From: Bacillota bacterium
Lineage (GTDB): Bacteria; Bacillota; Clostridia; Christensenellales; CAG-138
Reading direction: 5' to 3'
Assembly: GCA_023451115.1 (NCBI GenBank)
Contig: JAEXFV010000018.1
Span: 1 to 23,581, forward strand
Length of the DNA stretch: 23,581 nucleotides
Shown piece after piece: positions 15,095 through 23,469 of this stretch. How positions within the stretch are numbered: position 1 is the stretch's first letter; every line of letters begins with the position of its first letter. Under the pieces are notes generated by a model that saw only the letters and a program-made list of their open reading frames with translations, did not search any database and was not told where the DNA came from. Made by a program: the position numbers and the translations under genes.

Positions 15095-15125
15095 CCGGCT
15101 GCAGCGGCCTTTGAAAGCCAGCCGG
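15095..15125 (-). other. Inverted repeat in the trxB-glmM gap
   Basis: CCGGCTG (15095-15101) and CAGCCGG (15119-15125) are exact inverted copies. In the minus-strand RNA the hairpin lies about 20 nt before the glmM start, just upstream of its ribosome binding site. No T-tract follows, so it looks more like a leader or processing hairpin than a terminator. Confidence 0.35.
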
Positions 15126-15168
15126 TAAGGCAACTGCTTTTGTAAATCTTATGCAGGATATTCCGCCT

Positions 15169-16080
15169 TTACAACGTAGCAATGTCCTCCATGGCGGCGG
15201 TAGCCGCTACCGCGCCATCCGCTACGGCGGTTACCACTTGCCGCAAGGGGGTGTTTCGGATATCTCCCGCGGCATATACGCCGGGAAGCGACGTCCGCAT
15301 AAAAGCGTCCACCTGAATATGCCCAGCGGAATTTAACTGCAGTTGATCCGCTACCAGCTGGTTCCGCGGCTGGATGCCGATGGCTACAAACAGGCCTTCC
15401 ACATCCAAATCCCGCTCTGTGCCGGCAACTACGTCTTTCACCCGCAAGCCGCTGAGCTTTTGCTCCCCCAGCAGCGCCTGGGGAACGCTGTTCCACACAA
15501 GCTCCACGTTAGCCTCGGCAAACACTGCATCCTGCAACGTTTTGCTGCCTCTGAGCTGGTCTCTGCGGTGTACCAGATACACTTTTTTTGCAAAACGGGC
15601 TAAATAGATGGCATCCGCCAGGGCCGTATCCCCGCCGCCTACTACCGCAACCGCCTTGTCTTTGAAAAAAGCACCGTCGCAGGTTGCGCAATAAGACACG
15701 CCCAGCCCGGTGAGTTCCTCCTCCCGAGGCAGCTCCAGCTTACGGGGCTTGGCTCCCATGCACAGGATCACGGTTTTCGCTTCCAGCATTCCCTGGGCGG
15801 TGATGATCTTTTTCACAGGCCCAGCCAACTCCAGCGCCTGCACCGTATCATACTGAAACTCCAAGCCAAAGCGGCTTGCCTGCTCCTGCATGCGCATGCC
15901 CAGATCCGGCCCTTCCACGCCTTCCGGAAAGCCGGGATAATTTTCAATCCTTTCTGTGATGGCGGCCTGGCCGCCTGCAAAAAGCTCCTCAAACAGTGCC
16001 GCTTTTGCACCGCCCCTGGCCGCATACAGGCCTGCAGCCAGCCCTGCCGGCCCTCCGCCGATGATCGCGATATCGTACAT
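15169..16080 (-). CDS. trxB: Thioredoxin reductase (NADPH)
   Basis: A 303-residue FAD-dependent enzyme that reduces thioredoxin with NADPH in the cytoplasm. It has the FAD motif GGGPAG (8-13), redox-active CATC (131-134), NADPH-binding GGGDTA (148-153) with HRRD (171-174) for the 2'-phosphate, and the C-terminal FAD motif GVYAAGDIR. The frame continues to 16149, but the ATG at 16080 matches the family and follows AGGAGGAG. No thioredoxin gene lies nearby. The 113-bp gap after rpe holds only weak hairpins and no clear promoter, so its transcription unit is uncertain. Confidence 0.95.
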   Translation of the reverse strand: MYDIAIIGGGPAGLAAGLYAARGGAKAALFEELFAGGQAAITERIENYPGFPEGVEGPDLGMRMQEQASRFGLEFQYDTVQALELAGPVKKIITAQGMLEAKTVILCMGAKPRKLELPREEELTGLGVSYCATCDGAFFKDKAVAVVGGGDTALADAIYLARFAKKVYLVHRRDQLRGSKTLQDAVFAEANVELVWNSVPQALLGEQKLSGLRVKDVVAGTERDLDVEGLFVAIGIQPRNQLVADQLQLNSAGHIQVDAFMRTSLPGVYAAGDIRNTPLRQVVTAVADGAVAATAAMEDIATL

Positions 16081-16193
16081 TTTCTCCTCCTCCTGGAAAG
16101 CCTTGCTCTCCGGTATCCATAAGGTGGGCAAAACGGAATGCTTTGCCAAAGCGCCTTGCTAAAATCCCCTGATGACAAGGGCAATGATATGTA

Positions 16194-16850
16194 TTATCCC
16201 CGGATTTCCCCGATCATAGCAGCCGGATCCGGCGCGCCAAATACGCTGCTGCCCGCCACCAGCACTGTGGCGCCCGCCTCCCGGCACAGCCGAGCGGTTT
16301 GCGGGTTCACTCCGCCATCAATTTCAATGTCCAGCCCAGGGCAGCCGGCCGCTTGGGCCATATGGCGCAATTCCCGCACCTTATCCAGCACCTGGGGAAT
16401 AAACTTTTGGCCTCCAAACCCCGGGTTTACCGCCATGCACAATACCATGTCACAATCCGCCAATACGGGCTGGGCCATACAGGCTGGGGTTGCAGGGTTC
16501 AACACCACTCCCGCCCTGCAGCCTGCCCCATGAATGCGCTGCAGCATCCGATGGACATGCCGCTCCGCCTCCACGTGGAAAGTGATACTATCCGCCCCTG
16601 CTTTGGCAAAGGCCTCCACCCAATCCCCGGGGTGGTCAACCATGAGATGCACATCCAGCGGCAGCTTTGTATATGGCCGGATGGCCTGCACCATCTGAGG
16701 GCCGAAGGTGATGTTGGGCACAAACGCCCCGTCCATCACATCTACATGTACCATGTCCGCTCCCCAACCGGCAAGGGCGGCCACCGCTTCCCCCAGTTTG
16801 GCAAAATCCGCCGCAAGAATGGACGGTGCAATTTGAATTCGGTTAATCAT
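16194..16850 (-). CDS. rpe: Ribulose-phosphate 3-epimerase
   Basis: A 218-residue TIM-barrel enzyme of the pentose phosphate pathway that interconverts ribulose-5-phosphate and xylulose-5-phosphate. It has APSILAAD at the N-terminus, the metal/catalytic VHVDVMDG (His35, Asp37), DVHLMV with His68, the phosphate-binding VNPGFGGQKF and the IDGGVN motif. It overlaps the end of rsgA by 8 nt and uses a GAGGAAG site within rsgA. The rsgA-rpe pair behind stp-pknB is a conserved firmicute order. Confidence 0.96.
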   Translation of the reverse strand: MINRIQIAPSILAADFAKLGEAVAALAGWGADMVHVDVMDGAFVPNITFGPQMVQAIRPYTKLPLDVHLMVDHPGDWVEAFAKAGADSITFHVEAERHVHRMLQRIHGAGCRAGVVLNPATPACMAQPVLADCDMVLCMAVNPGFGGQKFIPQVLDKVRELRHMAQAAGCPGLDIEIDGGVNPQTARLCREAGATVLVAGSSVFGAPDPAAMIGEIRG

Positions 16851-17733
16851 ACTGATGCTTCCTCATTTCCTGAAATTGCTGGCAAATCTCTGTATAACGC
16901 TGATAGCGGCCCTTGGAAAGCCTGCCCTGCTCCAGCAGCTCTTTTACGCCGCAGCCCGGCTCCGTAATGTGGGAACACCCGGCAAAGCGGCAACGCTGAG
17001 GCCCATCCCCGAACTCGGGATAAGCCCTGTCCAACTCCTCCTGGCTGGGCGGGGGATCCGGCAATTCCAAAAGGGAAAACCCAGGCGTATCCAACACCGC
17101 CCCCTGGCCATAGGGCCATAGCTGGGCATGGCGGGTGGTATGCCTGCCTCGTTCCGTTTTTCGGGCCAGATCTCCCACGGGCAGGTGTAACTCCGGCAGC
17201 AAGGCATTGAGCAGCGAGCTTTTCCCCACCGCGCTTTGCCCGGCAAAGCAGGAAATTTCCCCCTGCTTACCCAGCTTGCCGCACAAGATTTCCATACCCG
17301 TTCCGGTATGGGCTGAAACGCAAAGGGTTTCACAACAGTTGGCATATTCGTCCCGTAACGCCTGCTGCACGCCTGCATCCGCCTGCTCGCATTTATTGAG
17401 CACCACCAGCGGCCGGATGTGATACAACGCTGCACAGAGCAACAGCTTGTCGCACAACAGGAAATCCGGCTTGGGAGCGCTGGCGGAAAGCACGATCACA
17501 AGCTGGGTAATGTTTGCTACCGGCGGGCGGATTAAAGCATTTTTCCGCGGCAAAATTTCTGCAAGCAAGGCATATCCTTCCTTTTGCCGGGCAAACAGCA
17601 CCCGATCCCCGCAAAGGGGCGTGACACCGTCTTTACGGAAACGGCCCCTGGCCTTACATTCCACCATCTCCCCGCCGGGAGTGCGCACGGTATAGAAACC
17701 GCCAACGCCTTTTAAAAGCAACCCTTCTTCCAT
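16843..17733 (-). CDS. rsgA: Ribosome small subunit-dependent GTPase RsgA
   Basis: A 296-residue GTPase that checks late maturation of the 30S subunit. An OB-fold (about 1-70) is followed by a circularly permuted G domain: NKCE (113-116, G4) comes before GQSAVGKSS (165-173, G1) and DTPGF (215-219, G3). A zinc site of Cys248, Cys253, His255 and Cys261 follows. The frame opens at 17754 inside the pknB stop region, but that ATG has no ribosome binding site; the ATG at 17733 has GGGAG 4 nt upstream and is preferred. It lies 13 nt after pknB. Confidence 0.95.
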   Translation of the reverse strand: MEEGLLLKGVGGFYTVRTPGGEMVECKARGRFRKDGVTPLCGDRVLFARQKEGYALLAEILPRKNALIRPPVANITQLVIVLSASAPKPDFLLCDKLLLCAALYHIRPLVVLNKCEQADAGVQQALRDEYANCCETLCVSAHTGTGMEILCGKLGKQGEISCFAGQSAVGKSSLLNALLPELHLPVGDLARKTERGRHTTRHAQLWPYGQGAVLDTPGFSLLELPDPPPSQEELDRAYPEFGDGPQRCRFAGCSHITEPGCGVKELLEQGRLSKGRYQRYTEICQQFQEMRKHQYD

Positions 17734-17746
17734 CGTTCTCCCGCCG

Positions 17747-19630
17747 CTATCCATTATAAGTGAAAATCATAGGAGTTTTGCGAACCAAATCGCCCCCTAC
17801 GTAAATCAGCATTTCCTGCTCGCCGCCGCTGTTGCAAAAAGCGGTGAACGCTACCTCCTGCCCCTGCCCTGCGTCCAGCGTAGCCTCATAAAGGATCCGT
17901 TCATAAGCGATCCCTTCCGCCTCCTGCCGGATCACCGCTACCACCTGGGTAGCATCCTGTGCAATATCCAGCGAAAGCACCGCCTCCGCGCTATAAGCCG
18001 CGGGCAGCACGTTGCACACGCTTAACGTCACCGTGGCAATGCCCTGGGCCAGCTCACCTGTGGCGGGGGATTGCAAAAACACGTCTCCCTCATCCATATC
18101 GTCCTGCGGATAATCATAACGCACCCGGAAGGAAGAAAACCCTCTCTGCTTCAACAGCTGCAGCGCCTCAGGCAAGGGCAGCCCCGTTACAGTAGGCATT
18201 TCAATGTTCTGGCTGGGTTCCCCGCTGATGAATACCCGCACCGTATCCCCTTGCAGCACCTGGGTATCCTTCTGCGGATCCTGCTGATAAATCGTGCCCA
18301 CCGGCGCTTCATAGATACGGTATTCCGGCTCCGCCAGCTCCAGCCCCAATTCTTCCAGGGCCTGCTGCGCTTCTTCCAGCGTCATGCCCGTGAGATCCGG
18401 AATAATCGGCATATCCACCCCTTCGCTCACCACCACTGAAATACTGCTGCCGGGCTTGAGCTGGGTACTGGCTACCGGCTTTTGGCTGATCACCACCCCC
18501 GGCTCGTACTCATCGGTCTGCTGGGTATCCGACACCTCCAGCGTATATCCCTTACGCTGGGCAATGTCTATGGCTTCTTCCAAAGATTTTCCTTCCAAAG
18601 TTGGCACCAAGTCCCCATTGGTGGCGCGCCCCCGCTCCAGCAGCGTGCGCCCCATTAAAAACATCACAGCAAACATGCCAAGCGCAATCATCACAATGAT
18701 TCCGATGCGCAATACCCCTCTGTTTTTCCTGGTTTTTTCCCGCCCCTGCCGCAGCGCAGGCACTTCCTGGGTGTCCCCATCCTCCCGTGCTACAAAGCTG
18801 CCATCTGGCTCCCGCAGGGCCAGCAACAAGTCCTGCCGCATGGCTTTGGCACTGTGGTAGCGGTGAGCCGGATCCTTTCGCACAGCTTTTAGAATGATGT
18901 CGTTTAGCGCCTTGGGCACTTGGGGATTGCATTGAGAAGGGGCAGGAAAAGGCTGCTGCAGATGCTGTAAGGCGATGGACACCGCAGTCTCCCCCTTAAA
19001 AGGCACCTGTCCGGTCACCATCTCATAAAGGGTTACACCCATAGAATAAATATCGCTTTCCACGGTAACCGCCTGCCCCTTGGCCTGTTCCGGGGATAGG
19101 TAATGTACCGAGCCCAGCACATTGGTGCCTGCAAACGTCATTGTGCTCGAAGACGCATCCCTGGCAATGCCAAAGTCCGCCAGCTTTGCCTTGCCCCTGG
19201 GCGTCACGATTACGTTTTGGGGTTTCACATCCCGGTGAATAATGCCGCATTCATGGGCATGGGCCAACGCATCCAGTATTTGAACCGCAAGCTGAATCGC
19301 CTGCCGCGGCGGCATCGCCCCTTGCTCCCCAATACGCTGCTTGATGGTGCTGCCTTCCACATACTCCAGCACAATATAATGGTGGCCGTCTTCTTCCCCT
19401 ACGTCATACGAACGCACGATGTTGTCGTGATTAAGGGAAAGCACAGCCTGCGCCTCCTGTTGGAAACGTCGCACAAACGCCTGGTCGTTTTCATACTCTT
19501 CTTTGAGCACCTTAACGGCTACGGTCCTATGGGGGCCATTGAGCTGTACCGCTTTATAAACGTTCGCCATGCCGCCAGAGCCGATCAGGCCAGTTATGCG
19601 GTATTTCCCGCCGAAAACTTTTCCTGTCAT
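17747..19630 (-). CDS. prkC: Ser/Thr protein kinase with three PASTA domains (PrkC/PknB type)
   Basis: A 627-residue Hanks-type transmembrane kinase. The cytoplasmic kinase domain (about 8-270) has the Gly-rich loop GSGGMANVYKA, Lys40, catalytic HRDVKPQN (132-139) and DFG (152-154). A Lys/Arg-rich juxtamembrane stretch precedes one membrane segment (about 307-328). Three PASTA repeats (about 341-404, 406-471, 476-540) face outside and are expected to bind muropeptides or lipid II. A further C-terminal region of about 85 residues looks beta-rich and lacks PASTA motifs. It overlaps stp by 4 nt, pairing kinase with its phosphatase. Likely targets include wall synthesis and translation factors; this is known for the family, not shown here. 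Confidence 0.95.
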   Translation of the reverse strand: MTGKVFGGKYRITGLIGSGGMANVYKAVQLNGPHRTVAVKVLKEEYENDQAFVRRFQQEAQAVLSLNHDNIVRSYDVGEEDGHHYIVLEYVEGSTIKQRIGEQGAMPPRQAIQLAVQILDALAHAHECGIIHRDVKPQNVIVTPRGKAKLADFGIARDASSSTMTFAGTNVLGSVHYLSPEQAKGQAVTVESDIYSMGVTLYEMVTGQVPFKGETAVSIALQHLQQPFPAPSQCNPQVPKALNDIILKAVRKDPAHRYHSAKAMRQDLLLALREPDGSFVAREDGDTQEVPALRQGREKTRKNRGVLRIGIIVMIALGMFAVMFLMGRTLLERGRATNGDLVPTLEGKSLEEAIDIAQRKGYTLEVSDTQQTDEYEPGVVISQKPVASTQLKPGSSISVVVSEGVDMPIIPDLTGMTLEEAQQALEELGLELAEPEYRIYEAPVGTIYQQDPQKDTQVLQGDTVRVFISGEPSQNIEMPTVTGLPLPEALQLLKQRGFSSFRVRYDYPQDDMDEGDVFLQSPATGELAQGIATVTLSVCNVLPAAYSAEAVLSLDIAQDATQVVAVIRQEAEGIAYERILYEATLDAGQGQEVAFTAFCNSGGEQEMLIYVGGDLVRKTPMIFTYNG

Positions 19631-20364
19631 GGCCTTCCCACCTCCTGGTCCTGCTGCGCTAACACCACAGTAACGTTATCCGTGGCACCGGCGTTCAATG
19701 CCAACTGCACCAGGCGGTTACAGCGCTCCTCAAGGGAAACGTCCTGTTTGAGCGCGCTTTCCATCTCAAAATCGGACACGCTGCCATGGAGCCCGTCTGA
19801 ACAAAGCAGCAGGATATCCCCTTGCGCCCAACTGCGCAAAAAGAGATCCACCTCTTCATAAGCGCCGGTGCCCAGCGCCCGGGTGATAATGTTGCGTTGG
19901 GGATGCTGGGCCGCTTCCTGCATGGTAATCGCGCCGCTTTGCACCAGCACCGCCACCAGGCTATGGTCCACGGTAACCTGTGCGATGGTTTCCCCATCAA
20001 AATGATACAACCGGCTGTCTCCCACATTGGCTACGATATAATTCTCCGGCTGCAAAATGGCGGCTGTAAGCGTAGTCCCCATGCCACGGCAGCCGTCTTC
20101 TGCCTGGGCATGGCGGTAAATGGAAAGGTTTACCCGCTGCACCGCCTGGCGCAGTTCTGCCTCCCCGTTGTTTCCCAAATGTTTTAGGCACAGCAGCTCA
20201 GAAACGCCTTCCACCGCCAGGGTGCTGGCCCGTATTCCTGCCGCATGCCCCCCCATACCGTCCGCCACAGCGACCAGCTGGGTAATATCCCGGGGAGTAG
20301 GCACATACAGGCTGTCTTCATTGCGCAGCCTGCGCCCTGTGTTTGTGCAAAAGGCGTATTTCAT
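19627..20364 (-). CDS. stp: PP2C-family Ser/Thr phosphatase (Stp/PrpC)
   Basis: A 245-residue Mn/Mg-dependent phosphatase that reverses the action of the neighbouring PASTA kinase. PPM-family motifs are in order: RNEDS (14-18), VADGMGGHAAG (metal-binding Asp35), GMGTTLTA, NVGDSRLY, TVDHS, LLCSDGL and TDNVTVV. Its ATG overlaps the rapZ stop and its stop overlaps the pknB start (ATGA at each), so all three are translationally coupled. Confidence 0.96.
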   Translation of the reverse strand: MKYAFCTNTGRRLRNEDSLYVPTPRDITQLVAVADGMGGHAAGIRASTLAVEGVSELLCLKHLGNNGEAELRQAVQRVNLSIYRHAQAEDGCRGMGTTLTAAILQPENYIVANVGDSRLYHFDGETIAQVTVDHSLVAVLVQSGAITMQEAAQHPQRNIITRALGTGAYEEVDLFLRSWAQGDILLLCSDGLHGSVSDFEMESALKQDVSLEERCNRLVQLALNAGATDNVTVVLAQQDQEVGRP

Positions 20365-21272
20365 CCTTTGTTTCCTTTCACGCGACTATCTTCAAACCGC
20401 TCGCGGATGTCCCCCTCTTCCACGGCTAAATCCCGATGAAACAGGCGTACCGCCGTTTTCCCATCCGCGGAAAACCTGCGGCACATCTCCTGAGCGGCGG
20501 CAACCGACCTGTGACGCCCCCCTGTGCAGCCAAACGCCACCATCACCCGCTGCCTGCCCTGGGCTGCAAAGCCGGGCATCATATGCCGCAACAGGGCCTC
20601 GGTTTGTTCAAAAAACATCCTGCTTTCCCGCTGACCCAGCACATACTCCCGCACTGGCTGGTCCAGCCCCGATAATGGCCGCAGCCTAGGTTCATAAAAA
20701 GGATTGGGCAAAAAGCGCATGTCAAATACCAAATCCGCATCCATGGGCACGCCCCGCTTGTATCCAAAGCTCATAAACAGCAGCATCATGCTCTCCAGCG
20801 GATCCAGGTGCAGAATCTCTTCCAGCCTGCGGTACAAATCCAGCGGCTTTAAATCACTGGTATCAATGATAAAATGCGCCCTGTCCCGCAGACCTTGCAG
20901 CAGCTCACGCTCCCTGACCACACCTTTTCCCACATCACCAGTGCTGGACAGTGGATGACGGCGCCGGGTTTCACTATAACGCCTGCAAAGGGTGCCGTCC
21001 CGGCAATCCAGAAACAGCACTTTGCACTCTACACCCGGCTGGGAAAAAGCCCGAAGGGTACTTTCCCAATCGCAGTGGAATGCGTTTTGCCGGCTGTCCA
21101 TCGCCACGGCCGCCCGGGTAATGGCGGGATTGGCCTGCCGGCACAGGTCGATAAATTCCTTCGCCATAGCGGCAGGAAGGTTGTCCACGCAATAATATCC
21201 CAGATCTTCCAGGCGGCGCAATGCCAAAGACTTGCCCGCCCCGGACAGCCCGGTTACCAACAACAGATGCAT
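20361..21272 (-). CDS. rapZ: RapZ/YvcJ-family nucleotide-binding protein
   Basis: A 303-residue cytoplasmic P-loop protein. The N-terminal kinase-like domain has Walker A GLSGAGKS (8-15) and the YCVDNLP block; the C-terminal domain has MSFGYKRG, VFDMRFLPNP and GCTGGRHRSV, the characteristic RapZ signatures. In E. coli RapZ senses glucosamine-6-phosphate and controls glmS through small RNAs; in Bacillus YvcJ binds and hydrolyses nucleotides and its role is less clear. The frame opens at 21302, but the ATG at 21272 fits the family start and has AAGGAGG/AAGGAC upstream. It normally neighbours yvcK and whiA; here those are absent and stp follows directly. Confidence 0.94.
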   Translation of the reverse strand: MHLLLVTGLSGAGKSLALRRLEDLGYYCVDNLPAAMAKEFIDLCRQANPAITRAAVAMDSRQNAFHCDWESTLRAFSQPGVECKVLFLDCRDGTLCRRYSETRRRHPLSSTGDVGKGVVRERELLQGLRDRAHFIIDTSDLKPLDLYRRLEEILHLDPLESMMLLFMSFGYKRGVPMDADLVFDMRFLPNPFYEPRLRPLSGLDQPVREYVLGQRESRMFFEQTEALLRHMMPGFAAQGRQRVMVAFGCTGGRHRSVAAAQEMCRRFSADGKTAVRLFHRDLAVEEGDIRERFEDSRVKGNKG

Positions 21273-21306
21273 GGCTTGTCCTTCCTCCTTTCCATGCCGC
21301 AAATCA

Positions 21307-22209
21307 TCAGGCGTCTTCTCCTATGATCTTCACTTCGCACTCCAGCATGACCCCGCTTGTGCGAAATACTGCCTCTTTTACCTGCTGGATAAGCCCGATC
21401 ACATCCTGGGCCGTAGCTTGGCCCCGGTTGATGATGAACCCTGCGTGCAGCTCGCTTACCTGGGCGCCGCCTAAGCTTACGCCCTTCATACCGGCCTGTT
21501 GAATCAACTGCCCTGCAAAATACCCTTGCGGCCGCTTAAACGTGCTGCCCGCACTGGGATAGCGCAAAGGCTGTTTTTCCCGGCGCCTGGAAAGATACTC
21601 TTCCATGCGCTTTGCTGCGCCGCCATCGTCCGCCTTGAGGATCAGTTCCGCCTCCAATACAATGCGCGCAGGGGCGCAAAAAGCGCTTGTTCGGTAACCC
21701 AGGTCCTCCTCCTGAACAAAAAGGCGAACCACCTGATCTCCTTCCAACACAGTAACCGCTTTCAAAACCTGCTTCATCTCACCGCCGTAGGCGCCTGCGT
21801 TCATGGCACAGGCCCCACCCAGCGTGCCGGGAATGCCACAGGCCCATTCCAGGCCCATGCACCCGGCCTCTACCGTTTGCCGCGCCAGTGCCGTGAGTGA
21901 GCACCCCGCGCCTGCACGCCATACGTTTCCATCCTGTTTTATCTGGGACAGGTTAAGCCCTATGCACAGCACCATCCCCCGTATCCCCCCATCCCGCACC
22001 AACAGGTTGGAGCCATTGCCAATCACCGTAAACGGAAGTTCCAATCTTTTGCAGGCAGCCAACGCTTTGTGTACCTGCTGGATGGTTTGCGGCCAAACCA
22101 CAACATCCGCAGGCCCGCCTACCCGGAAGGTCGTCAGTTCCGCCATGGACACATTTCGGCGATATTCCATTGTTTCCAGGGCTGCACATAACAGTTCCAA
22201 CCGGTTCAT
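21307..22209 (-). CDS. murB: UDP-N-acetylenolpyruvoylglucosamine reductase
   Basis: A 300-residue FAD/NADPH enzyme that makes UDP-MurNAc in peptidoglycan synthesis. It shows TTFRVGGPAD, FAD-binding GNGSNLLVRD (64-73), GIPGTLGGACAMNAGAYGGEM (125-145), GYRTSAF with Arg173, the proton donor Ser222 in GSTFKRP, HAGFIIN and Glu290 near the end, matching the type II MurB of Gram-positives. The frame opens at 22233, but the ATG at 22209 fits the family and follows AAAGGAA by 8 nt. First gene of the murB-rapZ-stp-pknB-rsgA-rpe run. Confidence 0.96.
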   Translation of the reverse strand: MNRLELLCAALETMEYRRNVSMAELTTFRVGGPADVVVWPQTIQQVHKALAACKRLELPFTVIGNGSNLLVRDGGIRGMVLCIGLNLSQIKQDGNVWRAGAGCSLTALARQTVEAGCMGLEWACGIPGTLGGACAMNAGAYGGEMKQVLKAVTVLEGDQVVRLFVQEEDLGYRTSAFCAPARIVLEAELILKADDGGAAKRMEEYLSRRREKQPLRYPSAGSTFKRPQGYFAGQLIQQAGMKGVSLGGAQVSELHAGFIINRGQATAQDVIGLIQQVKEAVFRTSGVMLECEVKIIGEDA

Positions 22210-22232
22210 CCCAGCAATTCCTTTCTTACCCA

Positions 22233-22254
22233 CAGCATAAAAGCCTTTACGCTG
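22233..22254 (-). other. Hairpin in the murB leader
   Basis: In the minus-strand RNA, CAGCGTAAA pairs with TTTATGCTG over nine pairs including one G-U, with a four-base loop. It ends 23 nt before the murB ATG, next to the ribosome binding site. On the plus strand the G-U position becomes an A-C mismatch, so the structure is only complete in the murB transcript. Confidence 0.35.
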
Positions 22255-22317
22255 TCACAAGGTATCCCATTGTGTTGCGCCAAATTCCCATTCCATTCCG
22301 AGAACTATTTAAATTTT

Positions 22318-22346
22318 ATTGTATCGCAATTCCCAATCTTACGCAA
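22318..22346 (-). promoter_or_regulatory. Promoter of the murB-rapZ-stp-pknB-rsgA-rpe unit
   Basis: Minus strand: -35 TTGCGT (22341-22346), 17-bp spacer, -10 TACAAT (22318-22323). Predicted start near 22311, about 100 nt upstream of the murB ATG and beyond the stop of the solute-binding-like gene. Confidence 0.65.
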
Positions 22347-22362
22347 TGCAAGGAACGCCATT

Positions 22363-23469
22363 TTAGCCGCCCATCACCTGCTCCAGGCGCTCTTGAAAGG
22401 CTTTGAGCGCCTGGGTGTCTCCACTCATAGCCCGGGCCGCTTCCTCCAGCAGCGCCTGCTTATGGCGCTGCCACAAAAAGGGATCTGGCGCTTGCGGCTG
22501 CCCATAAGCCTGGGCAAGCGCCTGCAACGTGCCGATGGTGTAGGAAGCCTCAACCCCCTGTACCGCCGGCATGGCTCCCAGCGCAGCTGTTTTCCCCTGG
22601 GCTTTGGGCTCCAGCAGCAGGCGAATAAGGTTTTGTGCATGGTTTGCCGCCTGCCCGGACGCTACAGCATCTACGCCGATGTACTGCACCTGGTCCGTAA
22701 AGTTGGGAAGGGGCAGCGCATCAAAGGTAAATCCCCCGCTCTCCTGTTTGCGAGCCAGATCGCCGCAAGTTCTGGCGTCTCCAATCCGCAAGGCTACCTG
22801 CCCGGCATTGAAATCCCCCTCGGGAGCGGATACCCCTGTCAATTCCCACATGGCGCAAAACAGCTCCGAGGCACACAACTGCGCTCTGCCCTTGCCCCCT
22901 GCCATATCCAGCGCCTGCTGCAACAGCTGCCCGGTAATCTCCTCTTGATTGTGCGGCCAGGTCAACCCCTTATCCTGGGTGACAATGGTATTGCCCAATA
23001 AAAAATATCCACTGTAAAGATAGGGCACCGCATACGTGTTTCCCTCCTCCACAGCAGGGGCCAAGTTTCCAACAAACCCGGGCAATTGGCCTAACTCCAG
23101 GGGGCTGAGCCTCTGGGCATACAAAGCGCCGCTGGGAAAAGACCAGACATGGGGCGTTTCTCCCCGGGCAAGCCGCTCTTCCATGCCTGTCAGGTCCATG
23201 CCCAGCACTTCTACGTATACGCCTGGATGTGCCTTCTCATAGGAGGCTGCGCAGCTTTCCAAATAAGCGGTGATACTGCCCTGGTATGTTTTAAAACCCA
23301 CAATGTGCCATATGGTAATGACCCCGCTCCATGGTTCCTTTTCCCCTGAAAGCAGCTCATGATAAGGATTGCGTCCCAAAGCCCGCTGCAAATACCCCGG
23401 CGCCAAAACCAAAAAGGCGATCAGCGCTGCCGAAAGCAGCACCCGTAATACCCAACCCAGTTTTTTCAT
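22363..23469 (-). CDS. Membrane-anchored extracellular solute-binding-like protein
   Basis: A 368-residue protein resembling family 1 (carbohydrate-type) solute-binding proteins of ABC transporters. The N-terminus MKKLGWVLRVLLSAALIAFLV is one hydrophobic segment (about 7-26) with no Cys lipobox, so it is probably a membrane anchor or an ordinary signal peptide. SGVITIWHIVGFKTYQGS at about 48 is the usual first strand of the fold, and later parts (RIGDART, FDALPLPNFTDQVQYIGVDAVASG) fit the C-terminal lobe. No permease or ATPase gene is adjacent. The ATG follows AAAGGGGAC. Downstream of it lies the murB promoter. The substrate cannot be told from sequence. Confidence 0.65.
   Translation of the reverse strand: MKKLGWVLRVLLSAALIAFLVLAPGYLQRALGRNPYHELLSGEKEPWSGVITIWHIVGFKTYQGSITAYLESCAASYEKAHPGVYVEVLGMDLTGMEERLARGETPHVWSFPSGALYAQRLSPLELGQLPGFVGNLAPAVEEGNTYAVPYLYSGYFLLGNTIVTQDKGLTWPHNQEEITGQLLQQALDMAGGKGRAQLCASELFCAMWELTGVSAPEGDFNAGQVALRIGDARTCGDLARKQESGGFTFDALPLPNFTDQVQYIGVDAVASGQAANHAQNLIRLLLEPKAQGKTAALGAMPAVQGVEASYTIGTLQALAQAYGQPQAPDPFLWQRHKQALLEEAARAMSGDTQALKAFQERLEQVMGG

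Noticed and set aside
16081..16193. Small hairpins in the rpe-trxB gap as terminators
   Set aside because: The stems are 4-5 bp (GCTTTGGCAAAGC and CCCT/AGGG) with only loose T-runs. I could neither support nor exclude a transcript end here.
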